Shown here: positions 1 through 10,389 of the stretch, piece after piece | Numbering within the stretch: position 1 is the stretch's first letter | Layout: every line of letters begins with the position of its first letter | Origin: Pseudacidovorax intermedius | GTDB lineage: Bacteria; Pseudomonadota; Gammaproteobacteria; Burkholderiales; Burkholderiaceae_C | DNA length: 64,000 nt | Reading direction: 5' to 3' | Assembly (NCBI RefSeq): GCF_003350475.1 | Contig: NZ_QQAV01000001.1 | Span: 426,836-490,835 of the forward strand | Notes under the pieces: generated by a model | The model's database searches: none | What the model saw: the letters and a program-made list of their open reading frames with translations, nothing else | What the model was told of the DNA's origin: nothing | Made by a program: the position numbers and the translations under genes

Positions 1-640
1 CGCCGTCGCCATCCTGCCGCGGCACCTGGAAGGCCCAGCCCCGCGTCTGCGAGGCGTCGCTGCTCAGCGTGAGGCAGTCGAAGCGGGCCAGATCCGACGG
101 GTGGCGCGGCACGCCGTGGCGACGCAGGTACTCGGGCGTGGCCACGCATCGGCGGCGGTTGTCGCCCAGGCGCATGCTCACCAGGGAGGAATCCGGCAGG
201 TCGCCCACGCGCACCGCGCAGTCGAAATGCTCGCCGGCCAGGTCGATGACGCGGTCGCTGAGGTTGAGCGACACGGTCACCTCGGGATGCAGCTCGCGGA
301 AGCGCGGCACCAGCGGCGCGACGTGGCGGCGGCCGAAGCCCGCCGGCGCCGTCACCCGCAGATGGCCGCTGGCCTTGACGCCGCCCGCGCTCACGCTGGC
401 CTCGGCATTGGCCACTTCGGCCAGCAGGCGCTGGCAATCTTCCAGAAAGGCGCTGCCCTCGTGCGTGAGCGTGAGGCGGCGCGTAGTGCGCAAGAGCAGC
501 TTGACGCCCAGGCGCTCCTCCAGCGCATCGAGCCGCCGGCCGATGATGGCGGCGGCCACGCCCTCGGCCTTGGCTGCGGCCGTGAGGCTGCCGCGCGTGG
601 CGACGGCCACGAAGGTCTCCATCTGCTTGAGGCGGTCCAT
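1..640 (-). CDS. LysR-type transcriptional regulator (partial, C-terminus off the left edge)
   Basis: About 213 N-terminal residues are present, read leftward from the ATG at 638-640. The first ~60 residues form the winged helix-turn-helix typical of LysR proteins (start MDRLKQMETFVAVATRGSLT, then an Ala-rich recognition helix and GRRLDALEERLGVKLLLRTT). The inducer-binding domain follows (RVTAPAGFGRRHVAPLVPRF, then DLAGEHFDCAVRVGDLPDSS). It lies 22 nt downstream of the CoA-transferase gene on the same strand, so the two may be co-transcribed. The effector is unknown. The family assignment is secure; the target genes are not visible. Confidence 0.9.
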   Translation of the reverse strand, partial: MDRLKQMETFVAVATRGSLTAAAKAEGVAAAIIGRRLDALEERLGVKLLLRTTRRLTLTHEGSAFLEDCQRLLAEVANAEASVSAGGVKASGHLRVTAPAGFGRRHVAPLVPRFRELHPEVTVSLNLSDRVIDLAGEHFDCAVRVGDLPDSSLVSMRLGDNRRRCVATPEYLRRHGVPRHPSDLARFDCLTLSSDASQTRGWAFQVPRQDGDG

Positions 641-662
641 GGCGGCCCCCGGGCGCTGGGTC

Positions 663-1859
663 TTAGTTGGCGGCAGCAGCGCCTGCGGCCAGCATGGCCT
701 CGATCTGCGCCTCGGCATAGCCGGCGGCGCGCAGCAGCTCCCGGGTGTGCTCGCCGATGGCGGGCGGCTGCAGGCGCAGCGGCGGGCGCACGCCGTCGAT
801 CGTCAACGGCAGCAGGGGCACCTGGGCCATGTGGCCGTCGTTCATGCGCACGGGCGCCAGGCCGCCGCTGGCCAGCAGGTGCGGGTCTTCGAAGAGTTCG
901 TGCGGCCGGGCGATGGGCGCGAAGGGCAGCGCGTGCTGCTCGAACAGCGCGGCCAGCTCGGCGGCGCTGCGGCCGGCCAGGCGCTCGCGCAGGATCGGCA
1001 TCATCCAGCTGCGGGCGCGCACGCGGTCGTTGTTGGTGACCAAGCGCGGGTCGGCCAGCAGGTCGTCGAGCCCGCAGGCGCGGCAGAAGACGGGCCACTG
1101 CTTGTCGCTCACCACGGCCAGGAAGATCTGCTGGCCGTCCTTCACCGTGAAGACGTCGTAGATGCCCCAGGAGGAGATGCGTGCGGGCATCGGGTCGGCC
1201 GCGACGCCCGTGGCCGCGAACTGCAGCATGTGCTGGGCGACCAGGAAGATGTTGTTCTCGAACAGGGCCGACTGCACCTCGCCGCCCTCGCCCGTCTGCT
1301 CGCGCCGGCGCAGTGCGGCCATCGCGCCGATGGCGCCGAACAGGCCGCCCATGATGTCGTTGACGCTGCTGCCCGCGCGCAGCGGATCGCCGGGCCGGCC
1401 GGTCATGTAGGCCAGGCCGCCCATCATCTGCACCGTCTCGTCCAGGGCGGTGCGGTTCTCGTAGGGACCGGGCAGGAAGCCCTTGTGGCTCACGTAGATG
1501 AGGCGCGGGTTGTCGCGGCGCAGCGTGTCGTAGTCCAGGCCCAGCTTCTTCATGGTGCCGGGGCGGAAGTTCTCGCTCACGATGTCGGCCGTGGCGACGA
1601 GGCGCCGTGCGGCCTCCAGGCCCTCGGGCGTCTTCAGGTCCAGCGCCACGCTCTTCTTGTTGCGGTTGAAGGCCGGGTAGAAGCCGGCACCGGCGCCGAG
1701 CAACCGGCGGGTGTCGTCGCCGGCCACCGGCTCCACCTTGATGACTTCGGCGCCCAGGTCGCCCAGCAGCAGGCCGCAGGTGGGGCCCATGACCATGTGG
1801 GTGAACTCGACGACGCGGATGCCCGCGTAGGGCAGCGGTGGGGTGGCGACGTTGGTCAT
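663..1859 (-). CDS. CaiB/BaiF family CoA-transferase (class III)
   Basis: A 398-residue class III CoA-transferase, the usual length for the family. These enzymes move CoA between carboxylic acids through an aspartyl-CoA thioester. The N-terminus has the typical GIRVVEFTHMVMGPTCGLLLGDLGAEVIKVE segment (shown here in part: VMGPTCGLLLGDLGAEVIKV), then NRNKKSVALDL and ENFRPGTMKKLGL. The Asp in RAGSSVNDIMGG near residue 170 matches the catalytic Asp of formyl-CoA transferase. The acid substrate cannot be told from sequence. A LysR gene follows 22 nt downstream. A 39-codon open frame ends on the start codon (1856-1975). Confidence 0.93.
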   Translation of the reverse strand: MTNVATPPLPYAGIRVVEFTHMVMGPTCGLLLGDLGAEVIKVEPVAGDDTRRLLGAGAGFYPAFNRNKKSVALDLKTPEGLEAARRLVATADIVSENFRPGTMKKLGLDYDTLRRDNPRLIYVSHKGFLPGPYENRTALDETVQMMGGLAYMTGRPGDPLRAGSSVNDIMGGLFGAIGAMAALRRREQTGEGGEVQSALFENNIFLVAQHMLQFAATGVAADPMPARISSWGIYDVFTVKDGQQIFLAVVSDKQWPVFCRACGLDDLLADPRLVTNNDRVRARSWMMPILRERLAGRSAAELAALFEQHALPFAPIARPHELFEDPHLLASGGLAPVRMNDGHMAQVPLLPLTIDGVRPPLRLQPPAIGEHTRELLRAAGYAEAQIEAMLAAGAAAAN

Positions 1860-1975
1860 GCGCGCCTTCCTGGCGCCGCCCCGAGGCGCAGGGAACCGAA
1901 AGAGGCGGCCTTGAGGCCATGCTCGCCATCGCGCGGGCCGACGAGGCGGATCAGCAGCGCCTGGGCTGGGGACAT
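1856..1975 (-). other. Possible 39-codon upstream open frame overlapping the CoA-transferase start
   Basis: An ATG at 1973-1975 opens a short leftward frame whose TGA overlaps the CoA-transferase ATG in an ATGA arrangement. The peptide begins MSPAQALLIRLVG and has no recognised domain. It could be a coupled leader peptide or chance. The rest of the 1860-2074 gap holds no other gene that I can support. Confidence 0.15.
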
Positions 1976-2074
1976 GCGCGCTCCAAAAAAGTCCGTGATC
2001 TTATCGGCGCGGCTGCTTGCGTGGACCTGAATGGGCAGGCCGGAGCCGGCCGCATGGCGGGGGCGCGCCCCGCG

Positions 2075-3268
2075 TCAGGCCCGCTCGCGCGCGCCCACCC
2101 ATGCCAGGAGTGCCAGCGCCACCAGCACGAGGCCGTAGCCCAGGGTGGTCGCCTGCAGGCCGAACCCGCCCACCGCCAGGCCTGCCAGGATCGCCGGCAC
2201 GCTGAAGGCCAGGTAGCTCAGCACGAAGAAGCTGGACATGAGGCCGGCGCGCTGATGGGGTGTCGCCGCTGGAACCAGGCTGCGTACGGCCGCATTGAAG
2301 CTCGCCCCGAAGCCCATGCCCGCGACCACCGTGCCGCCGAAGAAGAGCACGGCCTGCTGCGCGTGCACCCCAAGCAGGGTGATCGCGAGGCCCACAGCCA
2401 GCAGCGCCGCGCTGGCACGCAGCACGCGCCGCGCCGGGCGCTGGCGGACCACGTACATCGCGGCAGCGCCCATCAGCACCAGCGTGGCGATGAGCAGCCC
2501 ACCGGCCAGCGGCGTGGCCCGGCCGGTCACGAGCCGCGCCAAGGTCGGCCCCAGCGAGAGATAGAAGCCGCCCAGCGCCCACCCCGCCGTGTTGAGCGGC
2601 ATGAGCCGCAGGACCAGTGCGCGGGCAGCCGGCGGCACATGCGCGCGCGGCACCATCGAGGCCCAGGCACCCGGCCTCGGCGTCACGGTCTCGGGCAGGC
2701 GCAATGCCAGGATCGCCTGGAGCACCAGCGCGACAAGAAGCACCTCGTAGACCAGGTGCATGGGCTGTGGCGCGAACTGGACCAGCGCACTGGCGCCCAG
2801 CGCGCCCACCGCCATGCCGATCATGGGCGAGAGGCTGTTGAACAGGGCACCGCGCGCCGGATTCAGGTCGAGCAGCGTCGCGCTCAGCACGCTCGTGGCC
2901 ATGCCGGTGGCAATGCCCTGCAGCACCCGGGCGGCGATCAGCCAGCCCACCGAATCGGCCCGCCAGAACAGCACGATGGCACCGATCTCCAACACCAGCC
3001 CGGCCAGGATCACCGCGCGTCGGCCCAGGTGGTCGGACAACGCACCAAAGACCAGCAGCGCCCCCAGCAGCGCGAAGGCGTAGCTGGAGAAGACGACGGT
3101 GAGCAGCAGTGCCGAAAAGCCCCAGGCTTCCCGGTACATCGCATACAAGGGCGAGGGCGCGCTCGACGCTGCCAGGAAGGTGATCACCAGCGCCACGACC
3201 AGCGCGAAGGCGGCACGCGGCGCCATACGCGCCGGGACGGCTGGTGCCCCGCAAGCAGGTACAGACAT
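2075..3268 (-). CDS. Major facilitator superfamily transporter, likely drug/metabolite exporter
   Basis: A 397-residue inner-membrane MFS protein with about 12 hydrophobic segments. The first is AAFALVVALVITFLAASS; the loop between helices 2 and 3 reads GALSDHLGRRAVIL, the MFS signature. The start chosen (ATG at 3266-3268, MSVPACG) has a strong AAAGGAGC ribosome site just upstream; an in-frame ATG 15 codons earlier lies inside the operator palindrome and is less likely. It is divergent from a TetR-family gene, the classic arrangement of a repressed efflux pump. The substrate is not predictable. Confidence 0.9.
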   Translation of the reverse strand: MSVPACGAPAVPARMAPRAAFALVVALVITFLAASSAPSPLYAMYREAWGFSALLLTVVFSSYAFALLGALLVFGALSDHLGRRAVILAGLVLEIGAIVLFWRADSVGWLIAARVLQGIATGMATSVLSATLLDLNPARGALFNSLSPMIGMAVGALGASALVQFAPQPMHLVYEVLLVALVLQAILALRLPETVTPRPGAWASMVPRAHVPPAARALVLRLMPLNTAGWALGGFYLSLGPTLARLVTGRATPLAGGLLIATLVLMGAAAMYVVRQRPARRVLRASAALLAVGLAITLLGVHAQQAVLFFGGTVVAGMGFGASFNAAVRSLVPAATPHQRAGLMSSFFVLSYLAFSVPAILAGLAVGGFGLQATTLGYGLVLVALALLAWVGARERA

Positions 3269-3281
3269 CGACAGCTCCTTT

Positions 3282-3300
3282 AACGCAAAAATTTTGCGTT
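3282..3300. promoter_or_regulatory. Palindromic operator-like site 1 (TetR/MFS intergenic)
   Basis: The sequence AACGCAAAAATTTTGCGTT is a near-perfect palindrome of 19 nt. It sits immediately upstream of the MFS ribosome site. A related site lies 45 bp to the right. Binding by the adjacent TetR protein is inferred from position and symmetry. Confidence 0.65.
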
Positions 3301-3326
3301 TGTGATTGTGCACTTGCCCGCTCGCT

Positions 3327-3345
3327 AACGCAAATTCTTTGCTTT
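3327..3345. promoter_or_regulatory. Palindromic operator-like site 2 (TetR/MFS intergenic)
   Basis: AACGCAAATTCTTTGCTTT matches site 1 with an identical left half (AACGCAAA) and a diverged right half (TTTGCTTT against TTTGCGTT). It lies 13 nt before the TetR start codon, fitting autorepression. The 45-bp spacing from site 1 is about four helical turns. Confidence 0.55.
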
Positions 3346-3357
3346 AACATCCAGACC

Positions 3358-3942
3358 ATGGCTTCACCGACGTTTGGCAACCGCACTGCGCCACGCCCCG
3401 GCGGCCGCAGCGCGCGAGTGCAGGAGGCGGTGCACCGTGCCACGCGCGAGCTGACCGCGGAGCACGGCCGTGAGGCCCTCACCGTGCCGATGGTGGCCGC
3501 GCGCGCAGGCGTCACGCCATCGACCATCTATCGCCGGTGGGGCGATCTGGCCGAACTGCTGGCCGACGTGTCGGTCGAGCGCATGCGGCCCGATGGCGAA
3601 CCGGCCGACACCGGCTCGCTGCGGGGCGACCTGCTCGCCTGGGCCGAGCAGTACAACGAGGAGATGTCCTCCGAGCTGGGCCGCGCAATGCTGCGGGACG
3701 TGCTCTCGGCGCAGTCGCCGGATGCCCGCCCCTCGTGTCGCTGCGCGGACTTCATCGCCCTGCAGATCGGCGTGCTGCTCGGCCGTGCGCAGGCACGCGG
3801 CGTGACGACACCGCCGGTCGGCCGCGTGATGGACACGCTGGTGGCGCCGCTGCTCTTTCGCCTGCTGTTCACAGCTGGTCCTGTCACCCTCGACGAGATC
3901 GCCGGCTGGGTCGATGCCAGCCTGACGACCGCGTCGCCCTGA
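3358..3942 (+). CDS. TetR/AcrR family transcriptional regulator
   Basis: A 194-residue TetR-type repressor. The helix-turn-helix is at about residues 25-70 (VPMVAARAGVTPSTIYRRWG), followed by a helical ligand-binding domain ending in the WVDASL region. The ATG at 3358 is preceded by the second AACGCAAA palindrome and gives the standard family length. It is transcribed away from the MFS gene, whose expression it most likely represses; two operator-like palindromes occupy the 89-nt gap. The inducer is unknown. Confidence 0.92.
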   Translation: MASPTFGNRTAPRPGGRSARVQEAVHRATRELTAEHGREALTVPMVAARAGVTPSTIYRRWGDLAELLADVSVERMRPDGEPADTGSLRGDLLAWAEQYNEEMSSELGRAMLRDVLSAQSPDARPSCRCADFIALQIGVLLGRAQARGVTTPPVGRVMDTLVAPLLFRLLFTAGPVTLDEIAGWVDASLTTASP

Positions 3943-4192
3943 AGGTTGCGCTGCCGCGCCCCACCCGCGTGGCGCCGCGGCAGATTCGTGTGAAACCGCA
4001 CGGCCCGCCGTAGGGCTGCGCGCTTAATTACAACCATTTTTGTCACGAATCAACGCCTCATCCGGCGATTAATCTGCGGCCCCGTCTCTAATACAGTGGA
4101 GCTCCAGCGTCGGCCGCATGCGTGCGCGTTGACGCCGACCGCCCGCCCTCCGTGCAACCCTTTCGCGGCCCCGCCGCACCCCGAGAACACGC

Positions 4193-6385
4193 ATGACCGA
4201 ACGCACCACCGTCCACCGACTGCAAGTCGCCACCGAACTGCACCGCTTCATCGAGTCGCAGGTGCTGCCCGCCGCCGGCCTCGACGCCGCCGCCTTCTGG
4301 CAGGGCTTCGACGCCATCGTGGCCGATCTGGCGCCCAAGAACGCCGCCCTGCTGGCCGAGCGCGACCGCCTCCAGAGCGAGATGGACGCCTGGCACAAGG
4401 CCCACCCCGGCCCCATCGCCGACATGCCCGCCTACCGCGCCCACCTGGAGAAGATCGGCTACCTGCTGCCCCAGCCCAAGGGCGTGAAGGCCACCACCGC
4501 CAACGTCGATGCCGAACTGGCCCTGCAGGCCGGTCCGCAACTGGTGGTGCCCATCCTGAACGCGCGCTACGCGCTCAACGCCGCCAATGCGCGCTGGGGC
4601 TCGCTGTACGACGCGCTGTATGGCACCGATGCCATCTCCGAGGAAGACGGCGCCGAAAAGGGCAAGGGCTACAACCCGGTGCGCGGCGCCAAGGTCATCG
4701 CCTTCGCCCGCGAGGTGCTCGATCAGGCCGCACCGCTGGTCAACGGCTCGCACAAGGACGCCACCGGCTACAGCGTGAAGGACGGCCAGCTGGTCATCGC
4801 CCTGCACAGCAGCAGCACGCACCTGAAGGACCCGTCGGCCTTCGTCGGCTACCAGGGCGACGCGGCCAGCCCCTCGTCGGTGCTGCTCAAGCACAACGGC
4901 ATCCATCTCGACATCCAGATCGACCGCAGCACGCCCATCGGCAAGACCGATGCGGCCGGCGTGGCCGACGTGGTGCTGGAATCGGCCCTGTCCACCATCC
5001 TCGACCTGGAAGACTCCGTGGCCGTGGTCGATGCCGAGGACAAGGTGCTGGCGTACGGCAACTGGCTCGGCATCCAGCAGGGCACGCTGACCGAGGAAGT
5101 GGCCAAGGGCGGCAAGACCTTCGTGCGCCGCCTGAACGCCGACCGCGTCTACACCGCGCCCGACGGCCAAGGCCAGGTCACGCTGCATGGCCGCTCGCTC
5201 ATGTTCGTGCGCAACGTGGGCCACCTGATGACCAACCCGGCCATCCTGTGGGGTGAAGGCAAGGAGATTCCCGAAGGCGTCATGGACGCGGTCGTCACCA
5301 CCGCCATCGCCATGGTCGATCTGCAGGGCAAGGGCCAGAACGGCATCCGCAACTCGCGCACCGGCAGCATCTACATCGTCAAGCCCAAGATGCACGGCCC
5401 GGCCGAAGTGGCCTTCGCCAACGAACTGTTCGGCCGCGTCGAGCAACTGCTGGGCCTGGCGGCCAACACCGTCAAGCTGGGCATCATGGACGAGGAGCGC
5501 CGCACCAGCGTCAACCTGCAGGCCTGCATCGCCGCCGCACCGGCGCGCGTGGCCTTCATCAACACCGGCTTCCTGGACCGCACCGGCGACGAGATGCACA
5601 CCGCCATGCAGGGCGGCCCGATGCTGCGCAAGGGCGACATCAAGGGCACGAAGTGGATCGCCGCCTACGAGCGCAACAACGTGCTCACCGGCCTGAACTG
5701 CGGCCTGCGCGGCAAGGCGCAGATCGGCAAGGGCATGTGGGCCATGCCCGACCTGATGGCGGACATGCTCAAGCAGAAGATCGGCCACCCGAAGGCCGGC
5801 GCCAACACCGCATGGGTGCCCTCGCCCACCGCCGCCACGCTGCATGCGCTGCACTACCACCAGGTCAGCGTGGCCGATGTGCAGAAGGAGCTGGAGAAGA
5901 TCGACGCCGAGGCCGAGCGCGACGCGATCCTGAACGACCTGCTGCAGGTGCCGATCACCGCCACGCCCAACTGGAGCGACGCCGAGAAGCAGCAGGAGCT
6001 GGACAACAACGTGCAGGGCATCCTGGGCTACGTGGTGCGCTGGATCGACCAGGGCGTAGGCTGCTCCAAGGTGCCCGACATCCACGACGTGGGCCTGATG
6101 GAAGACCGTGCCACGCTGCGCATCAGCAGCCAGCACATCGCCAACTGGCTGCTGCACGGCGTGGTCACCAGGGAGCAGGTCGATGCCACCTTCGAGCGCA
6201 TGGCCGCGGTGGTGGACCAGCAGAACGCCGGCGACCCGCTCTACAAGCCCATGGCCGGGCACTTCGACACCTCCTTCGCCTACAAGGCGGCGCAGGACCT
6301 GGTGTTCAAGGGCGTGGAGCAGCCGAGCGGCTACACCGAGCCGCTGCTGCATGCGTGGCGACTGAAGGTGAAGGCGGCGGGCTGA
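4193..6385 (+). CDS. glcB: Malate synthase G
   Basis: A 730-residue malate synthase of the long monomeric G type, condensing glyoxylate with acetyl-CoA to malate in the glyoxylate shunt and glycolate utilisation. The TIM-barrel core carries the expected residues: Arg in [12 protein letters not shown], Glu in [10 protein letters not shown], Asp in [11 protein letters not shown], and the late catalytic Asp in [16 protein letters not shown]. Length and motif order are normal. It appears monocistronic, with a strong terminator 28 nt downstream. The 250-nt upstream gap (3943-4192) is locally AT-rich around 4020-4095 and probably holds the promoter, but I cannot assign the hexamers with confidence. 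Confidence 0.98.
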   Translation: MTERTTVHRLQVATELHRFIESQVLPAAGLDAAAFWQGFDAIVADLAPKNAALLAERDRLQSEMDAWHKAHPGPIADMPAYRAHLEKIGYLLPQPKGVKATTANVDAELALQAGPQLVVPILNARYALNAANARWGSLYDALYGTDAISEEDGAEKGKGYNPVRGAKVIAFAREVLDQAAPLVNGSHKDATGYSVKDGQLVIALHSSSTHLKDPSAFVGYQGDAASPSSVLLKHNGIHLDIQIDRSTPIGKTDAAGVADVVLESALSTILDLEDSVAVVDAEDKVLAYGNWLGIQQGTLTEEVAKGGKTFVRRLNADRVYTAPDGQGQVTLHGRSLMFVRNVGHLMTNPAILWGEGKEIPEGVMDAVVTTAIAMVDLQGKGQNGIRNSRTGSIYIVKPKMHGPAEVAFANELFGRVEQLLGLAANTVKLGIMDEERRTSVNLQACIAAAPARVAFINTGFLDRTGDEMHTAMQGGPMLRKGDIKGTKWIAAYERNNVLTGLNCGLRGKAQIGKGMWAMPDLMADMLKQKIGHPKAGANTAWVPSPTAATLHALHYHQVSVADVQKELEKIDAEAERDAILNDLLQVPITATPNWSDAEKQQELDNNVQGILGYVVRWIDQGVGCSKVPDIHDVGLMEDRATLRISSQHIANWLLHGVVTREQVDATFERMAAVVDQQNAGDPLYKPMAGHFDTSFAYKAAQDLVFKGVEQPSGYTEPLLHAWRLKVKAAG

Positions 6386-6413
6386 TCCACACCCGGCATC
6401 ACGCCTTGTGCTG

Positions 6414-6441
6414 ACAGCGCCCACGGGGCGCTGTTTTTTTT
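6414..6441 (+). terminator. Rho-independent terminator of glcB
   Basis: A perfect 9-bp stem, ACAGCGCCC pairing with GGGCGCTGT around an ACG loop, is followed by an 8-T run. It sits just after the glcB stop codon. Confidence 0.93.
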
Positions 6442-6611
6442 CGTGCGTCGATGGGGGGCCCTGCTCCTACACGGGGGTGGGCCCGTACCCACCCGGCAAG
6501 GGAGTGGCGCGCCTAGCGTGAAGACTGTTCCGAAGCCAAGACCAGCATGTCGCCGGGCGGCTTGGGAACGGGCATCGGCCATCCGGTGCGCCACATCCAA
6601 GGAGACCCTTC

Positions 6612-7139
6612 ATGCAAGACACACGCACCCCGTTCCGCCCCCTTCGCCCCATGCTGATCGCCGCCGCGCTGTGCGGCGCCGGCCTCGCGTTCGCGCAGAG
6701 CTCCTCGTCGGGCACCATGGGCGGCAGCAGCGGCAGCGGCGCGTCGGGCGGCAGCTCGATGCAGCAATCCGGCAGCGGCTCGGGCAGCAGCAGCACGAAC
6801 AAGCGTTCGGACAAGCGGGACGACGAGCGCCGGCAGGGCACGAGCGGCAGTGGCGCGTCCGGCGCCCATTCGGGGACCACCGGTGGCGCGGGCAACAGCA
6901 GTGGAGAGCTGGGCCATCGCGGTGGCAAGGGGCCGACGGGCACCGGCACGGGCGGCCCTGGCGGTCGGGGTGCCGGATCGGGTGCAGGCAGCACGGGCTC
7001 CGGTTCCGGAACGAGCGGCAGCGGCTCGATGGGCGGCTCCGGCACGTCCGGTTCGGGCAGCATGGGCTCGGGCTCCAGTTCGGGTACGGGCTCCGGCTCG
7101 GGTGGCAGCAGTGGCTCATCCGGCGGCAGCAGCCGCTGA
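6612..7139 (+). CDS. Exported Gly/Ser-rich low-complexity protein
   Basis: A 175-residue protein with a clear signal peptide (hydrophobic PMLIAAALCGAGLAFAQ, cleavage probable after AFA near residue 28). Almost everything after it is Gly, Ser and Thr in short GSG/GTSGSGS repeats, broken by one charged patch near residues 62-75 (TNKRSDKRDDERRQG). A good ribosome site (AAGGAGA) lies upstream. No enzyme or binding domain is seen. It is probably secreted to the periplasm or surface; the function is unknown. Its neighbours on both sides are transcribed independently. Confidence 0.75.
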   Translation: MQDTRTPFRPLRPMLIAAALCGAGLAFAQSSSSGTMGGSSGSGASGGSSMQQSGSGSGSSSTNKRSDKRDDERRQGTSGSGASGAHSGTTGGAGNSSGELGHRGGKGPTGTGTGGPGGRGAGSGAGSTGSGSGTSGSGSMGGSGTSGSGSMGSGSSSGTGSGSGGSSGSSGGSSR

Positions 7140-7173
7140 TGGAGTAGGGCGGGGGCGGTTGCTGCCCCGCGCT

Positions 7174-7986
7174 TCACTGGCAAAAGCGCCGCCGCGTCAA
7201 CCCCAGCGCCAGCCAGAAGGCCGCGATGCCATAGGCCGCCAGCACGCCCAGGTGCAGCAGCGGCTGCGCCGGCCACTGGTCCATGAAGAGCGGCCGCACC
7301 AGCGCCACCACATTGGCCAGCGGCAACCAGGCCGCCACCGCCCGCACCACCTCGGGCAGCTGCTCCAGCGGAAAGAACACGCCCGACAGGAACATCATGG
7401 GCGTCATGAACAGCGTGAAGTAGTAGGTGAAGAAGTCGTAGCCCTTGGCCAGCGCATTGAAGATCAGCGCGATGGACGAGAAGACGATGCCCGCTCCCGC
7501 CAGGATCACCCAGGCCACCAGCAGCTTGGGGCTGTGGCTGATGCCCAGGCCCAGCATCACCAGCAGGATGGCTGTCACCGTGAACAGCGACTTGAAGCCC
7601 GCCCACAGCATCTCGGCGAAGACCACATCGTCCAGCCCCACCGGTGCATTCATGATCCCGTCCCAGGTCTTCTGCACATGCATGCGCGAGAAGGCCGAAT
7701 AGAGTGCCTCGAAGCTGGCCGCGTTCATCGCACTCATGCAGATGGAGCCGCTGGCGAGGAACAGGATGTAGGGCACCGCCGTGCCGCCCACCTTCACCTC
7801 CCCCACCAGCGCACCCATGCCGTAGCCGAAGGCCACCAGCCAGATCAGCGGCTCGGCGATGTTGCCGATCAGGCTGGGTACGGCCAGCTTGCGCCACACC
7901 AGCAGGTTGCGCAGGAAGACCGGCCACCAGCGGCGCGTGACGGCCGGCGGCGACCAGACGGAAGGCAGGTTCGTGTTGTCGTTCAT
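7174..7986 (-). CDS. ABC-2 type transporter permease (NodJ-like)
   Basis: A 270-residue membrane protein with about six hydrophobic segments typical of ABC-2 export permeases, including WVILAGAGIVFSSIALIFN and TYYFTLFMTPMMFLSGVFFP. The last is the conserved PMMFLSGVFFPLEQLP signature of the NodJ/DrrB group. It starts 3 nt after the stop of the ATPase gene, so the two form one export system. These pairs export lipid-linked or polysaccharide-like compounds or drugs; the substrate here is unknown. Confidence 0.9.
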   Translation of the reverse strand: MNDNTNLPSVWSPPAVTRRWWPVFLRNLLVWRKLAVPSLIGNIAEPLIWLVAFGYGMGALVGEVKVGGTAVPYILFLASGSICMSAMNAASFEALYSAFSRMHVQKTWDGIMNAPVGLDDVVFAEMLWAGFKSLFTVTAILLVMLGLGISHSPKLLVAWVILAGAGIVFSSIALIFNALAKGYDFFTYYFTLFMTPMMFLSGVFFPLEQLPEVVRAVAAWLPLANVVALVRPLFMDQWPAQPLLHLGVLAAYGIAAFWLALGLTRRRFCQ

Positions 7987-7989
7987 GGG

Positions 7990-8979
<990 letters not shown>

Positions 8980-9093
8980 AGGCCCATGACGTCATCGCGC
9001 ACACGGCGCCTTGGCCGACATGCCCGTAGGCGGGGCGCGAAGGCGGACAATCCGCAGCCCTTCCTCGGCGCTCTTCCGGCCCTTCCTCGCATC

Positions 9094-10389
9094 GTGTCTT
9101 CCTCCCCCACCTACGCCGACCTGGGCCTGCGCCCCGAACTCCTGCAGGCCACGGCCGAGCAGGGCTATGCCGCCCCCACGCCCATCCAGGCCCTGACCAT
9201 TCCCGTGGTGCTGCAGGGCCGCGACCTGCGCGCCATGGCCCACACCGGCTCGGGCAAGACCGCCGCCTTCGTGCTGCCGCTGCTGCAGCGCTGGCACGAG
9301 GCACCGCGCCACCGCTCGCGCCGCGCGCTGCACACGCTGGTGCTGGTGCCCACGCGCGAACTGGCGGCGCAGGTGGCCGACACCGTGGCCGCACTGGCGG
9401 CCACGCTGCCCGAGCGGCCGAAGGTGGTGCGCGCCATCGGCGGCGTTTCGATCAACCCGCAGTTGATGGCCCTGCGCGGCGGCGCGGACCTGGTGATCGG
9501 CACGCCCGGCCGCGTGCTCGACCTGGCGCGCCACAACGCGCTGCGCCTTTCGGACTGCGCCGTGCTGGTGCTGGACGAGGCCGACCGCCTGCTGGACCTG
9601 GGCTTCGCCGACGAGCTGCAGGCCATCCTCGATGAGCTGCCGGCACAGCGACAGAACCTGCTGTTCTCGGCCACTTTCGCGCCGCGCACGGTGCAGTTGG
9701 CCGATGCGCTGCTGCACGACCCCGTGGCCGTGACGGCGCCCGCGCCGGTGGCCGAGCTGCCGCAGATCGCCCAGCGCGCCATCGCGGTGGACGAGGGCCG
9801 CCGCACCGCGCTGCTGCGCCACCTGATCGCCACCGAAGCCTGGCCACAGGTGCTGGTGTTCGTGGCCACCAAGCATGCCTGCGAGACCGTGGCCGACAAG
9901 CTGCGCAAGGGCGGCCTCTCGGCCGAGCCGCTGCACGGCATGCTGGGCCAGGGCAAGCGCACGCAGGTGCTGGCCGACTTCAAGGCCGGCCGGCTGCAGG
10001 TGCTGGTGGCCACCGACCTGGCGGCGCGCGGCATCGACATCGCGCAGCTACCGGCGGTGGTCAACCATGACCTGGCCCGCTCGCCCACCGACCATGTGCA
10101 CCGCATCGGCCGCACGGGGCGCGCAGGTGCGAGCGGCGTGGCCGTGAGCTTCGTGCCCGCTGCGGCCGAGGCGCACTTCCGCCTGATCGAGAAGCGCCAG
10201 GGCCTGCGCGTGCCGCGCGAGCAGCTCGCGGGTTTCGAGCCGCAGGAGGCCGCGCCGGCCGATGCGCCGGCGGCGGGTGGCGGCATCAAGGGCAAGCGGC
10301 CGAACAAGAAGGACAAGCTGCGCGCCGCGGCGGCGAAGGCGAGCGGCTCGGCCCCAGCATCCGACGGCGCGAAGGACCCGCAGCCATGA
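9094..10389 (+). CDS. DEAD-box ATP-dependent RNA helicase (RhlE-like)
   Basis: A 431-residue DEAD-box helicase that remodels RNA structure. The order is Q motif (YADLGL...TPIQ), motif I AHTGSGKT, Ia PTRELAAQ, TPGR, II DEAD, III SAT, V ATDLAARGIDI and VI HRIGRTGRAG. The C-terminal tail from about residue 390 is Lys/Ala rich, as in RhlE proteins. The frame stays open far upstream, but no ATG precedes the Q motif closely; the GTG at 9094 gives the natural start. It overlaps the next small gene by 4 nt. Confidence 0.93.
   Translation: MSSSPTYADLGLRPELLQATAEQGYAAPTPIQALTIPVVLQGRDLRAMAHTGSGKTAAFVLPLLQRWHEAPRHRSRRALHTLVLVPTRELAAQVADTVAALAATLPERPKVVRAIGGVSINPQLMALRGGADLVIGTPGRVLDLARHNALRLSDCAVLVLDEADRLLDLGFADELQAILDELPAQRQNLLFSATFAPRTVQLADALLHDPVAVTAPAPVAELPQIAQRAIAVDEGRRTALLRHLIATEAWPQVLVFVATKHACETVADKLRKGGLSAEPLHGMLGQGKRTQVLADFKAGRLQVLVATDLAARGIDIAQLPAVVNHDLARSPTDHVHRIGRTGRAGASGVAVSFVPAAAEAHFRLIEKRQGLRVPREQLAGFEPQEAAPADAPAAGGGIKGKRPNKKDKLRAAAAKASGSAPASDGAKDPQP

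Noticed and set aside
69-2030. A 653-codon rightward frame
   Set aside because: It is the shadow of the leftward LysR and CoA-transferase genes, with no recognisable domain of its own.
4088-6424. A 778-codon open frame antisense to malate synthase
   Set aside because: It lies exactly opposite glcB and has a Gly/His/Val-rich composition expected of a GC-rich shadow; no domain is seen.
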